DNA of 64,000 nt from Symsagittifera roscoffensis (lineage: Eukaryota; Xenacoelomorpha; Acoela; Convolutidae): the NCBI RefSeq assembly GCF_963678635.1, contig NC_087064.1:25522189-25586188 (forward strand). The letters are read 5' to 3'. Position numbers and translations under genes: made by a program. Position 1 is the first letter of the stretch, and each line of letters starts with the position of its first letter. Below, one piece after another: positions 36,901 to 48,630 of the stretch. A model generated the notes under the pieces. That model was given only the letters and a program-made list of their open reading frames with translations, ran no database searches and was not told the DNA's origin.

Positions 36901-39900
36901 GCCTTTAGAAAAGTTTTAAGGTCAGTCAGCCAAAAATGGATATCTCAAATAAGTACAAAGAGGGGACTCTTTGGGTCGGCAGGGGGTCGATTTCTTGAGA
37001 ACGAATGAAAAATAAAATACCTTTCTTTTAAGTTGCTATGGCTTAAGAAGAAAAATGAACAAGACAAAACTTACCTAGACTTGAAGCTGAAATAGTATGG
37101 TGCAATTTATTGTGCAAGTTTCGGGATCAAAAAGACACCAGATCTAGTTCTTCCATTTTCGTCTTAACTTAACCTAACAAAAAGCCTATTTGCTTTCATG
37201 TTTTATTCGTTTTATCCGGTCAATTTAAACCAACAGTGTATATGCCAAATTTGTTCAAAGGATGTTTTTCCATTAAATTTATTTCTATCTTAGTTTATTC
37301 ATAATCAGCTTCCGGCAAAAATTAGAAAAAAGTCATAAAACGTGTACTAGCAAAGGTAGCGATGAGGTGTTATGAAAGAATGCAACGTCTTTTCCATTAA
37401 GCGCTCAATTTCAATCAGAAAACCAATCATCGATTTATACGAGATGATTTTGCAGATTGATTTTGAAAATAGAAAAAACCCATTTACCATACAACTCACT
37501 GAAAGACAATGATTTGATCAGAAAAATTTTGAAACTTATCCCGCGCATTTTCCAATGGCACAGAATCAAACACGCTGCACGTAGTTCAAAAGTTTACTCA
37601 GAACAATCTAAGATCGCTTCATCAGGGTGTGAAACTAGTTGGCTATGAGTATACGACCAGTGTTGTCGGTAAGTTACTTCTAATTTGATCTGTTCATGCA
37701 GGATAAAACACGGAATCTAAAACATCACACAAAAGTTGAAATGTAATTTGTGCTACGATGGTGAAGTACAAGATGATTCTGTCCAAAGAAAAAAACAGGA
37801 AACGGTCAGAAATTAATGGGGGTGTAGAGCTAATGATAACCAAATCAAACCGAAAAGATATCAAAGAGGATTGAGTAGATAATTAGCAGCTGAAAAGCAG
37901 GGTTGGTTCTGCGGGAGGATCAGAGTTCAAGGAATTCTAGAGCAAGAACAGCGGTAAAAAGAAAACCTGTGAAATTGATCGCAGACCCTTAAAATGTTTC
38001 GATACTCTCACGTATACCTCTGTAATAAACTGAAGATGTCTCTGTTCGCTGTAATTTTTTAATTCAAAATACTCCATTTTTTTGAATATCACTGAATCTT
38101 ACTTGCACAGCTATAGCACAATGCCAAAAAGAGACTTTCTGAGGTGAAGACGAGTGAATTAGGATATATCCCCAAGGAGGAAATGCATAAAATCTACAAA
38201 CTGTATAGATTTGTCGGTGAACGTTCAATATATATGACCGGAAAAGGGTCTAAAAAAGTAAATAAAGTAACTGTTTGCGTCGACGTTTTAATTTTCAGAT
38301 TTTTATCTCCGTTCAAAAATGATCATTGTTTAATTTGTCGTGCGTATGATCATTGCTTTGGTTTTCTGCGGTGAACGTGAGTGAATTATGATATGTCCCC
38401 GAGAGGAGAAATCTATGAAAAAACAAGGGCGATCATGGGTGGGCTTACACTGGGTTAAAGCTGCACTTGTGTTCTAAATGGTCAACTGGGATGGAAAATC
38501 TCGATAGAAAGCTAATCGCATAAGTTACTTTGGCAGCTGCAAATGAACTGGACAGACAACAGGGGGTTACTTGGATTTGGAACGACACGACTGGATCAGT
38601 TTCCTTCAAAAAGCTATCAAAATTGTGCTGATCAGACGAAATTTTTTGGATGGGTGGTAGATGCCAGTCGATGAGACAAAGCGCCAATCTGAGTGGTTTT
38701 ACCAACGTGTTTGACAGGTTTGGCGTTAGAGGGTTTTACTAGAATGTCGGCCCACTATCGTGAGCAAATAGAAGACTTCCCGGAACCATAGCTGCCCAGG
38801 ATTTCCAACTTATTGGATTAATGTATGGGGCCTTTCTGAACTCAAAAAATGACCGGCGAAGAATTCAAAAACCTCATGCAAGGAAAAAAAGATCTTAGAA
38901 AGTTTTTACAGCAAATTGGAATCTTAGATGATGTGGCAAATGGGAACATGGATGCTCAGACGAGAGATGGGTGCTAGGCAGTCAATCGCTGGTCTAACTG
39001 ATGTCGAGTTCCAGGAATTGTTCTTATGGCAAAAACTTACGAACTTCTACTAAGTAGTAAGCCGAGTGATGATTCTTTAGACCCTTTAGCTGGTAAGCAA
39101 AACAGCTCGGGCAAGAAACAGGAAACGGCTCACATTTTTTAGAAGAACAGAAGAGACACCTGACCAGGCTAAGGCCCAGAACAGAAAAGGTAATGGGCAA
39201 ACCAGCATTGGACAACAACCAGGGTCCAGTTCGTGGTGAATGCAAACATTTGCTGACCAGAAGATCGATCAACTTGTGTGTGCACAGAACGCTTTTTCTG
39301 GCTCAAATTCAAATCAGGACGGATATGATCCTACACCGACATGACTCAAACCAGGTACCCACCAGACAGGTATTTGATGCCAATATCGGTGAAAATCGAC
39401 CAGGAAGCAACACAAACAGAGGGGTGCGTTATGGTGCGAAAAGCTCAACAACTAACGGCAGCTGTTTCAATTGTAGTCACACGGTTCAGTGCACGGAATT
39501 GCCTTAACAAAACATGGAATAATTTAAAGTACGGAGGTCCTTAGCAGTGAGTGCGTGCCAAGGAATTTTTATCCCGGCAGAAATTACAATTCAGTAAAAA
39601 AAAAGATTAAACGATCCCCGCTATTAATCAATTTTTTGGAGAAAATGACGATTGCCGAATCAAATTAGACCACATGCAATATGTTACTTCAATTGAGTCC
39701 AATATTTGATGACTTGTAGATCACGGTTCCATAGTAAACCACATCAGGAATAAGATCGCACGAACCATGAGGTTGTCCCAGCCATGCGACAAAACTAAGG
39801 AGAGCTACAGACATCGGATGGACGCAGGTTGGAAGTCGATAGATGGGTGACTACTAACCTAAAAATAGGATATGGTTGACATCCTGAAATTAGGATTGAC

Positions 39901-42900
39901 GCCGACATCGAGGCACTGGTTGCTCTCAAACTGAACACACAGATGATATTAGGCCTCCGACCGCTAAATGGACATGCATGCTCTCTAGATTCTCACTACG
40001 ACAACTTGTAAACAAGTACAAAAGAAGAAGCGATAAGTCTCATAAGGTAAACTCATTCAACAAACCGCTTCTACTCATATAACAATTAGCTAAAGGTTAA
40101 CTAAGCGCAGCAATCAGCAAAACAAGGATGCAGCACAATTGTTCTGTCAACCAACAACTAGTCTGATGAGGTACCAGATGCGGTAGAGAAGCGACTATCT
40201 CCTTCTCGAACTGGTAAATTTTGAAAAGAAGGAAGAACTATGGAGAGACAACGATGAGCCCGAGCCGGCAGTTAAACTGACAGGTCATCCAACGAGAAAT
40301 TTTTTTTCGAAGGCATGACGTTATATCTGAATCGCATTGTGACCGGCTTCGGACAATTGCAACAGATGAACAAGGTGGTTCCCCTTCCATTGAAAAAAAC
40401 TTGAAAGTGGTTTTCAAAGGATAATTTATCCAGTTTTAGTCTGGGCTTAATTCGGTTAAGGTACCGTGGAACTTTCATTGATAGAGTGCTAAGTCACTCC
40501 AATCTTAGGTATTTAGTCTACAGACTTTTGGGGAGTTGGCAGAAGGCAAGCTAGACTCTCGATTAAGGGCGATCTCGGGTGGAAAGAATTTGAGAACGAG
40601 AGCTTCCAGTATTTCTTCCCCGTACAGGCATCTGACGACTGTAAGACCACGCATGCCTCTTGGGCAATGCTTTTGCAAGCTCTTCAGCACCTTGTATGTT
40701 CATGAGCACTTCGGGCACTGATATACACTGGGGTCATTTGCAGGGTGCATCACTTCCTCTGCAGTCGCCTCTAGTTCTTCCTCATCACTTTCGTTCTCGT
40801 GACTTTCGTTCTCGTGACTTTCGTTCTCGTGACTTTTGTTCTACTGTAACTGATTATTCTTCGGCGTTCTAAGTGCACTGCGGGTGGGCCGTCTTAATGT
40901 GCGCTTTCAGACACCTGAGTGTCTTGTATTGCTTTTTGCAATCTTTTATTGGGCACTTTAGATCTTTTGGTACATTTACGCTAAAAGGTGCCATGTCGAG
41001 TGTATTTAAATCCGACTCATCTAGCGCATATTGATCGTTTCTGAGATGTATCTGCATCTCTTTTCTTTTCGCAGTATTTCTTGTGCAATTTCCAAATTCT
41101 TATTCGACTACTTGAGGGCGTGAGCGACAACTCTATGAACTGACTGATCCACTTCCTCATTATACTTTAGAGGTTTTTATTTTTGCAGCCACTTTTTTAT
41201 CCAGCAGTCTAGCTTTTCGAGGTCCAAATTTATTGCCCTGATCCAGACTTTTCTGTACAACTTGCTTTCTTGGGTGAGTGATGTTACTACTTCTACTTGA
41301 AGCCTCTTGAGTGAAATCCACAGGTTTGCCCTTCGTACAGCCATTTCTAATTCAATGCTTTTCAATTGAACTTTATCTGCAATTTGAACGTTAGTACAAG
41401 TCCTCTTGCTTTCCAACTTCAGGATCCTTCTCTTGGCCTTGTTCAGAACTGCATGTAGTTTGTCAAAGTCGACTTTTCAATGACTTCAGTGTCAAGCCCG
41501 TAGAGTAGTGATGGCTAAATAAAAGTCTTCAATAACCTTAGTTTCGTTCTCATCCTGATTGAGCCACTTACTAGAGCTGGCCTCAATCTCCCATTTGCTA
41601 TCTTAGCTTTTCTGCAATTGTTCGCTAGTGCTTCGCCAATGTCTCCTCCCGCATTAGCGAGCTGCCCAGGTACACAGAGGATGTCACTTCCATAACGTCT
41701 CGCCATTAATGTAGTTATCAATTGATCTTTCTCCATTCACTAAAACCCTCTCGGATTTACTTAGTGATATCCCCATCTCTGCATTTTGGACTTCCTGATT
41801 CAGATTATCAGGATTTTCTTGTGCCTCTTCAATTGTGCCGGACATAATCACTAAGTCATCGGAATATGCAAGGTGACCGATCTCTGATCCTCTTTTTTCT
41901 TACTTTTCTCGCACACTTTGTCAAAAAGTAGGTTGAAGAGAGTGGGGCCGATTGCGCACCTCGGTCTCACTCCTCTTTCAAGCACGAACTTGTTCTGTTT
42001 GTCTAATACACCTTCAGCCTGCTCATGCAGCTGCCCAATATTGGGACTCAGAGGGTTGACAACTTTTCGTTTTCTTAGGGCTGTGAATAGTGCTGTCCTG
42101 TCCACCGAATCAAAGGCCTTTACATGATCTATAAAGACCAATATTAGCGTTTTCTTTGTTTCACGTGCCTGTTGGATCTTTCTTCGAAGATTCCAAACCG
42201 CCAGCACTGTGCTTCTGCCACTTCTGAACCCGAACTGTAGGTTGTCTAGTGTTCAATCTGTGATTCTCTCGATTCGATTTTCCAGTACTTTACTCAGTTT
42301 TTTCCCTTCAAAATCAAGTAGAAAAAAACCGATCAGTAAATTGATGGCTGATCTTTTTTGCCCATTTCTTGAAAAAGCTGCTTTTTTGGCATCTGGGTAT
42401 GCCTTTGGGACCTCTGCTGTTCCTTCCCAAATCTTTTCGAATGAAATCGCACATCCGTGAGGTTGTCCCAGCCATGTGACAAAACTGAGGAGACCTACAG
42501 ACATCGGATGGACGCAGGTTGGAAGTCGATGGATGACCTGAAAATAGATTATGGTTGACATCCTTATATTAGGACAGACGCCGACATCGAGGCACTGGTT
42601 ACTCTCAATCTGAAAACACAGCTGGTATTAGGCCTCCAATCGCTAAAAGGAAATGCAGGCTCTCTAGATTCTCACTACGACAACTTGTAGGCAAGCACAA
42701 AAGAAGAATTGATAAGTCTTTTTAGGTAAATTCACTCAACAAACCGCTTCTACTCATATAACAATCAACTAAAGGTTAACTAAGCGCAGCAACCTTCCTA
42801 ACAATCAGCAAACAAGGATGCAGCACAGCTGTTCTGTCAAGCAACAACTAGTCTGATGAGGTACCAGATGCAGTAGAGAAGCGACTATCTCCTTCTCGAA

Positions 42901-45900
42901 CTGGTAAGTTTTGAAGAGAATGAAGAACTATGGAGAGACAATGATGAGCCCGAGCCGGCAGTTAAACTGACAGGTCATCCAGCGAGAACATTTTTTTGGA
43001 AGTCATGACGTGATATCTGAATCGCATTGTAATCGGCTTAGGACAATTGCAACAGATGAACAAGGTGGTGCCCCTCCCATTGAAAAAAAAGTTGAAAGTG
43101 GTTTTCAAAGGATAATTTATCCAGTTTTAGTCTGGGCTTAATTCGGTTTGGGTACCGTGGAACTTTCTTTCTTAGCCATGCTATTACTTTGTGGTTTTGT
43201 GGCGTTAGTAAGCTGAACTAACCAAGGCAGATTACTAACGCTACAAAACCACAAACTAATAACATGACTAAGAAAGAAAGTCCCACGGTACCCAAACCGA
43301 GTTAAGCCCAGATTAAAACTGGATAAACTATTCTTTTGAAAGCCTCTTTCAAATTTTCTTAAAACCAAATAAAACGCAAAAAGTCGAAAAAACAAACCCA
43401 AAAAAAATTATTCAACCAAAACAAAACAGAGAAAAAACACTTAATGAAAATGTAACAAAAGGTTGAACGTATATAGAGACTCTGCACAAAGAGACCATAA
43501 AAAATTGCCCACTCCCGGCCACACCAACCAGAAGTACGTGCTGAGCATGCTCTCTATAGCCGGCCTAACCCACCGCGCCGCAACCACGCTTTGTGACCTA
43601 CACTCTATTTTTGCTGAGAGTTGCTCTGGTGTGAGCGACTCTTTAAAAGTAACCAAAATAAAGTAAAAAAGCTTTTGCGATAACAATTATTAATAAATTA
43701 TAACTAAATTTTAACTAACAAGAAGTAATTATACAAATGCAGTATATGAAGATTTCTTAGAGCCCAAGGAACGAGCAGCAAAGGAGATTACAACTCGACT
43801 ACATTCCAACTCTGGTATGGCAAACCTATTTGGTTTGCTGCCAAAGTCGCTATCCTCAAAGGATTTCAAGTATGGAATCAACATCGCAGCAAAGGAAACC
43901 CATTGAACTAGATCAATGGCTATCTCGATGTTGACTTCACATACCGATCCTAGCCACTTGTCACTTCACACGGGAAAGTCAAACTTCACCCTGCACGTAT
44001 TCTTGCTCTAAGCTTAGTGAAATCGATACATCATTGCATCGATCAGAATCCTTGACACAATCACCCAAGACTACCCACGATCAATGAGACCCATCTTGAA
44101 ACACGAATAACACAGTCTTCTTCCATCTACACAAACAATTACATCTCTCCTCTCTCCAAGAAGTCACTGCTCACAACTTCTAAAGAAAACTACATCACCC
44201 GTCCTTCACTACAATAAACAATTAAAAACTAAAAACTCTCTAAGCCCCAGATGGGTGGAACCAGATCTAAACTAGTATTTATAAAGCAATTATATTATTG
44301 ATAAATTACCGCTATAAAATGTTACTAACTAAACAACCATATTCTATCTCTAACATTGACACTTATTTGTAAGTGCTGAAACTACTTGTAGTCTCAGCAC
44401 CAGAACAATTTGAATAAATCTTTGAATACAGTTGTTCTCCTTCTGGATAAATTCCAAGAACTAACTCGCAAAAACTAGTATACACTAGATCTATTGAGAC
44501 TAGGAGATATAAGAGTAAGATTAAGATTGGTATTAGACTAAGAAGTTGCACGAATCCATCCGCCCGAAAATAAGATAGCGTGGCGAACAGACGGTGTACC
44601 TTATCTGAAATTACTCTATGAGTACAGGCCAAAGGTCATAACTTAATTTGGTCGGCATAAGCGATGAACAAAGAAACGACAAGAGGGCATGCGAAACCCA
44701 AACATGGGACTTGTTGTGTGGCCAGTCTGGGAAATTTTCATCCATAGTAATTAATCAATCTCAAACTAAAGGAGGCGGCACCTCTTTTAGCAAATCGAAC
44801 TAATATAGATAACAAAGTATTTAACATTCGAACTAATAAGTTATTATAAAAGACCAGCTGACAAAATTGAGCAGCCTAGATTTTACATGCGTATAAACGA
44901 GAACTTCTTAAGAAAACCAGAACAAATTTTCAACTGCCAGCTTGTGCCCAAGCACTTTCTGAGCATTACGATCATGGGCTGGTACCGCCTCCTTTTTTTC
45001 AATTTCCAGGATTTTGTCACACCGTGGCAGCCTGACATTGCTAATCTTCTTACCTTCCTACCGACCGTACTTTACCATGGGAGGAGGATATTTGGGACTA
45101 CAATTCAGACGCATCGAAGGGAGAGGGCACTAAGTTATCCAGAAAACGAAGTGTGGTCAACAAGTCAACAAGAGACAGTGCACCTAGCCCGTGCCTAGTC
45201 AGAGTTAAAAATTGGGTGTGAAGGCGGCTCTAGGCTGAAGTTGAGCGTGAACAGGAAAACGAGGGCAACATTATGTTAAGCAGCGACGAGGAGAGCGCAA
45301 ATGATAATGGCAATCAGCAAGAAGATGAGGTTAACACTGACGCGCACAATGAGGAGCTTGAACCTAAAAATCAGTCTCGTAGTAAACGCTTGTTGCCCAG
45401 AATGCTCGGTAGCCGAAGTCGGGTTTGCTTTCAACCCCAAAGAGAATCGAGCGATTAATATGAGGAGACTAGAAAAAAGTATTAAAACAAGGGACGACCC
45501 AAACTTCAGACCAAGTATTCAAGCGAACTTCTCTAAAGCAAATTGTATCTGTTTTGAATCTTGTGTATAGAAAATATCAGTATGAGTAGGTACTTAGATA
45601 CAATCAAGGCTGTCTAGGTTGGTAAGTGACTAGCAACTTGATCTTTACATGCGAGATAAGACACGACATCTAACAGATTGTACAAAACTTAAATCGGCAT
45701 TTCTGATAAAATGGTGAATATCTGCTTATTCTGGCACGTGAATGGAAAAAACCAACTGAAATGGTCAGAATTTATGAGGGTATAGATCTAAGGATGATCA
45801 ATTTATTCAATTAGACAAAATTCCGTAGAGGATAGGAGATATTGACTTACATTGAGTAGTGAATTAAGAGTGAAATAGTAGAATTGGTGCACTAGGAGGA

Positions 45901-48273
45901 TCAGAATTCCAAGATTGCTAGAGCAAGAACAGATATTGCTCTGAAGAGAAAACCTGTAAAGTAGATCTCGGCTCCTTACGATGTGTTGATACTTTCATAT
46001 ATACCTCTGTTTTGAGACACTTCTGTATTCTTCAATTGCTCAATTCAATTTACTCCAACTATTGTGGAGATAGCACTCAACCTTAGTTGCACTGCTATAG
46101 CACAGTACTAAAAGAAGATTTATGCGATGAAGATGAGTGAACAGTGTAGTTTGGTGAGCAAAGTTTCAACATAAGTGACCAGAAAAATCTTTATCGATAT
46201 TTTTTTCAAATTTTATATACTTAAAAATGATTGTTGCTCTGTTTTTTTTTTGGTTTCAGTGACATCCCAGACACGTTTGAGTCGCGCGTGAACTACTTCA
46301 ACCTCACTATGCACTTCAACCTCACAGTCTCCAACAGAAACTGCTCCAGGTTGGCATAAATGATCAATTATCAGAAATGCATTTTTCCATGGGAGAGACT
46401 TTCAAAAAAATTCTATCCTTTTTTGGGTCAACCATTTTGACTGAGAGCTATTTGGAAACTTTTTAAAAATTTTAATCTATAAACTAGCAATTCTTCGAAG
46501 TGCGCGCTGTATAGTCAAATTTTCGTGGATACAATGCCGTATTCAAAAAACTATTAGCGAGGGGTCATTTTAATCTCGGTCATAAATCTCGGTCATAATT
46601 TAATTGCTGATGGTCAAAAAATGAAAGAGCAATCTCTAGTTTTTAAAAATATCCCGGAGGATAGGTATGAGTTATTGAAAATGGATGAATTACTCAACGG
46701 TGCAGGGGCAGATTTAGAGGGGGCGGGGAGCGGACGCCCCCTTCAGGGATTCGACCACCTGCCGGCCCAAAAGTTACTTTGGTACTTTTTAAGAAATCCA
46801 TTCTTGGCCGACCGACCTAGAGTTTTTTTTGGCGTCTAGGGCGCCAAAATATGCTAACTTTGAGGAGGAGCGCGCGCCAAAAAAACGCGATTTTTTTGTC
46901 AAAACTTTCCAAAAAGTACCCAAAAACGGCTTTTTTGACCTGCGCAGAAAATTTGGACAAATTACTGTCTTTTTAATGCTTAAGAAATTTTTTTAAAATC
47001 TCCCTCCCCTCGAGAAAATCCTAAATCTGTACCTGCAACGGTGCATTTTGTGCAGAGCGAATAATTTTTTGTTCAAAATGAACCTTCTTAAATTTTCTGA
47101 GTCTATGTGTTTGAACAATCGACACACAAATCATATAGTAAAGTGAAAAACTATATTTAAGTTAAGTTAAGCAACCATCTTTTATTCATTTCGTGTAGGA
47201 GACAAGCTCTGGAGTTGCTGCGACATTGGCAAAAATTACCCATTAAACAACCGGTGGGTGGCTTATTCTCCAGAATTTGTCTCGGAAATGGTTACTACAT
47301 GCAGTTCGAACCATCAATGAGTTTCACGGATGTTGTCGTAAAGCGGGACTTCTCAATGCTTCAATCTACTATCGATATGATGGATCGCAATTTGGACGTG
47401 GTCCTCATAACAGGTTGTCAATACAAAATGATCCTCACCTCTGATTGGTCAAAAATTTGGTTGATTTTAATTGTAGTTTAACTTGATCAATAAAAAAAGT
47501 TTTCTTCTATTTTTCTGGGTCACAGTTTTTAAAAATGTCTCATATGAGTTAAGGGAAGTTAATACCACTTTTTCGTGACACGGCGAACCACTGTTGTTTT
47601 ACTTTAAAGTCCAACATACAACTACCAAGATTTACGGGCAACATAAAACATCCAAGATTTTTTTGACGGATATTCAAAATTCTTTCGAGAATCCTGCAAA
47701 ACTTTGCATTTCATAACTTATGAAAAAATGATTTTTGAGATATTTCTGCCCTTGCAATATTTCTGGATATTTAAGAAATATATCTTTTCAGAGCTCTTCG
47801 ACGAATCTCTGATCGTTCTACAACAGCATTTGAAATGGCCTCTGAAAGACTTAGTTTACTTCAGAAAAATGGAAAGAATGATAGGAGCAAATGTGAGAAA
47901 TTCATCCAGTTTGACGTTCGAAGAAGAAAAAGAATACCAAAATTTGTCTCGGTCATATTTAACTGCCGATGATCAAATATACAAACATTTCCGACAAAAA
48001 ATGGAACGGCAAATTACTGAACTGGGATCTGGATTTGTGATTGAGAAAGTAGAAGAGCTGAAAGTGTTGAACCTAAAAACAGCTGCAAAATGTGGTTTCA
48101 AGAAAAGTTTTGAGAAGATATCTTACAAACCTAATCATTTATTCAGTAACGTTAATATTTCGAGAGCCAACATTTCTGAAAACTTACTCAACTTCTGCAG
48201 AGAGTTTACCTACTCAGATCGCAAATTTGGAAAGTATCTCAAAAAACTTCAAAAACAGCGTGAGAATTCGTGA
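33930..48273 (+). CDS. Galactose-3-O-sulfotransferase (GAL3ST family), 5' end missing
   Basis: Enzymes of this family move sulfate from PAPS to the 3-OH of galactose on glycolipids or glycans in the Golgi. Exons are 33930-34065, 34199-34369, 46260-46349, 47199-47413 and 47792-48273, and all phases join. The 5' PAPS site appears as FVKTVKTGSTTAQNI and the 3' site as VTILRDIPDTFESRVNYF. Downstream, ELFDESLIVLQQHL and WPLKDLVYFR match the family's conserved C-terminal half. N-glycosylation sequons occur (NTT, NKT, NLT). About 364 residues are visible, against roughly 420 in human GAL3ST1. The cytoplasmic tail and membrane anchor are absent, and exon 1 seen here has an acceptor-like TCTGCAG at 33,923-33,929. 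An in-frame ATG at 33,905 is the alternative start but would give no membrane anchor. Intron 1 uses a GC donor. Which GAL3ST paralogue this is cannot be told. Confidence 0.88.
35551..35936 (+). mobile_element. Old relative of the Helentron-like family
   Basis: It starts GTTCCGACATCC and ends '...GATACAAGCAATCCTG' after a degraded GGAGCATTCTGGG block. The interior keeps 'TTCAGACAAAAATCGACATTTTTAATAGC'-type order, but strongly diverged. It lies in intron 2 of the sulfotransferase gene. A further minus-strand relic is suggested at about 36,170-36,390. Confidence 0.45.
36655..36719. repeat. Perfect 26-bp inverted repeat, 13-bp loop
   Basis: The left arm 36,655-36,680 begins CAGGCGCGGATCTAGG. The right arm 36,694-36,719 is its exact reverse complement. 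The sequence is that of the terminal end of the CAGGGGCGG MITE family, so this is two ends fused head to head. A MITE interior follows to about 36,960 (GGCGCCAAAGGCGCC, poly-C). Confidence 0.95.
36720..36960 (-). mobile_element. MITE remnant next to the fold-back
   Basis: It contains 'GGTCCTAGATTC'-type end sequence, 'AAAATCGCGTTTTTT' and 'GGCGCCAAAGGCGCC', as in the elements at 22,688 and 46,703 but inverted. The far end is not clear, so the limit is approximate. Confidence 0.5.
37640..38160 (+). repeat. Putative old LTR, left member of a pair
   Basis: About 500 bp recurs in the same orientation at 45,600-46,145 with roughly 70% identity. Shared blocks include 'CTAGAGCAAGAACAG', 'GAAAACCTGT', 'TATACCTCTGT' and 'GCTATAGCACA'. 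The pair brackets 7.4 kb with gag/protease remnants, so LTRs of an old element are the best reading. Exact ends are not resolved. Confidence 0.55.
38800..39550 (+). pseudogene. Degenerate retrotransposon Gag region
   Basis: Translated fragments in several frames look like a Gag C-terminus. A zinc-knuckle region at about 39,460-39,500 has the CFNC start, but its last half is in another frame, so the knuckle is broken by a frameshift. Stops are frequent. It lies just inside the left putative LTR. Confidence 0.5.
39650..40050 (+). pseudogene. Degenerate retropepsin-like region
   Basis: Fragments resemble an aspartyl protease. A LVDHGS motif replaces the usual D-[ST]-G, and a downstream MILGLRPL segment resembles the ILG-x-x-x-L signature. 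Stops and frameshifts separate them. Part of it lies in the direct repeat shared with 42,459-43,167. Confidence 0.45.
39769..40476 (+). repeat. 708-bp direct repeat, left copy flanking a LINE
   Basis: From TGAGGTTGTCCCAGCCATG to GGTACCGTGGAACTTTC. It matches 42,459-43,167 at about 90-95% by eye with a few small indels. It ends exactly where LINE-derived sequence begins. Confidence 0.85.
40477..42458 (-). pseudogene. 5'-truncated non-LTR retrotransposon (LINE) with RT
   Basis: Read on the minus strand, the fragment starts inside the reverse transcriptase: KVLENRIERI, then FGFRSGRSTV, then FIDHVKAFDSVDR, then GVRPRCAIGPTLFNLLFD, then AYSDDL. These are the non-LTR RT blocks in order. Stops and at least one frameshift (after 'LHIPMT', just at the SDD block) break it. 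Downstream at 40,869-41,057 is a C2H2 finger (CPIKDCKKQYKTLRCLKAH), and a second Cys/His segment appears near 40,600-40,720. Endonuclease and ORF1 are missing. The element sits antisense in the sulfotransferase intron. Confidence 0.8.
42459..43167 (+). repeat. 708-bp direct repeat, right copy flanking a LINE
   Basis: This is the second copy of 39,769-40,476. It begins right at the 5'-truncation point of the LINE. The sequence that continues past its end (a fold-back) has no counterpart after the left copy, as expected if the LINE entered here. Confidence 0.85.
43101..43342. repeat. Fold-back: ~110-bp arms, 20-bp loop
   Basis: The left arm 43,101-43,211 and right arm 43,232-43,342 are imperfect reverse complements. 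Shared words with complements include GGTACCGTGG/CCCACGGTACC and GGCGTTAGTAA/TTACTAACGC. The loop is about 20 bp. It overlaps the end of the right direct repeat. Confidence 0.88.
43343..44251. other. Decayed retroelement DNA, unassigned
   Basis: A GC-richer patch at 43,463-43,666 has an open frame without known motif. From about 43,740 to the LTR at 44,252 the text looks like the 3' end of an LTR element's internal region, but I recognise no domain. Confidence 0.4.
44252..44646 (+). mobile_element. LTR related to the 55-kb retrotransposon
   Basis: It aligns with 55,342-55,767 over its length: GGAACCAGATCT, ACTTATTTGTAAGTGCTGAA, CTAGATCTATTGAGAC, ACTAAGAAGTTGCACGAATC and ACAGACGGTGTACC. It ends before a TGGTCGGC that sits where a primer-binding site would. 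No matching internal region follows, so it is solo or a remnant. Confidence 0.75.
45050..45455 (+). pseudogene. Possible C-terminal tail of a retroelement polyprotein
   Basis: One frame reads a basic then strongly acidic tail (MLSSDEESANDNGNQQEDE, then NQSRSKRLLPRMLGSRSR), with two stops upstream. Charged tails of this sort are common after integrase in Ty3/gypsy elements, and it lies just before the right putative LTR. No integrase motif is visible, so the call is tentative. Confidence 0.35.
45600..46145 (+). repeat. Putative old LTR, right member of a pair
   Basis: This is the partner of 37,640-38,160. It ends about 115 bp before exon 3 of the sulfotransferase gene, so the old element fills most of intron 2. 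Confidence 0.55.
46703..47035 (+). mobile_element. MITE with perfect 8-bp target duplication
   Basis: The 333-bp element starts CAGGGGCAGATTTAG and ends with the complement of CAGGTACAGATTTAGG. It is flanked by a perfect direct repeat CAACGGTG (46,695-46,702 and 47,036-47,043). The 8-bp duplication and the ends fit the hAT superfamily. It has no transposase. It sits in intron 3 of the sulfotransferase gene. Confidence 0.88.
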
Positions 48274-48630
48274 TTAAATGGAAATTTATATTAAGAAAAT
48301 CATTGTTCCAGCTTCCAAAGAAAAGTGACGGAATAGTCACGCAGGGGCTGAGTTTTTTATTCATAACAATTCAGACTTGATCGACTTAAAAGTTTTTAAT
48401 GACAAAACTCAAAACCTCATTTAAGGTATCGACTACTCCGGTTCAAATATTTTTCCAATTTGACCGACTTGGATTAATTTGAGCGCAAATTTAAGTTATT
48501 CAACGTGTTTGCGAAAAATATTCAACCGCGGTGAAACCCTGAAAAAAATCAGAATTAAAATGAATTGAGATGATCTAATTAATCCTGCTCATTTCATTAC
48601 AGGACTCAAATTTTAATATATGATATTAGC

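Noticed and set aside
39769-43167. The 708-bp direct repeats as LTRs of one element
   Set aside because: They contain protease-like coding sequence rather than LTR ends, and the DNA between them is a LINE in the opposite orientation.
46621-46839. A 72-codon frame in sulfotransferase intron 3
   Set aside because: It crosses the MITE boundary and target duplication, so it is not a host exon.
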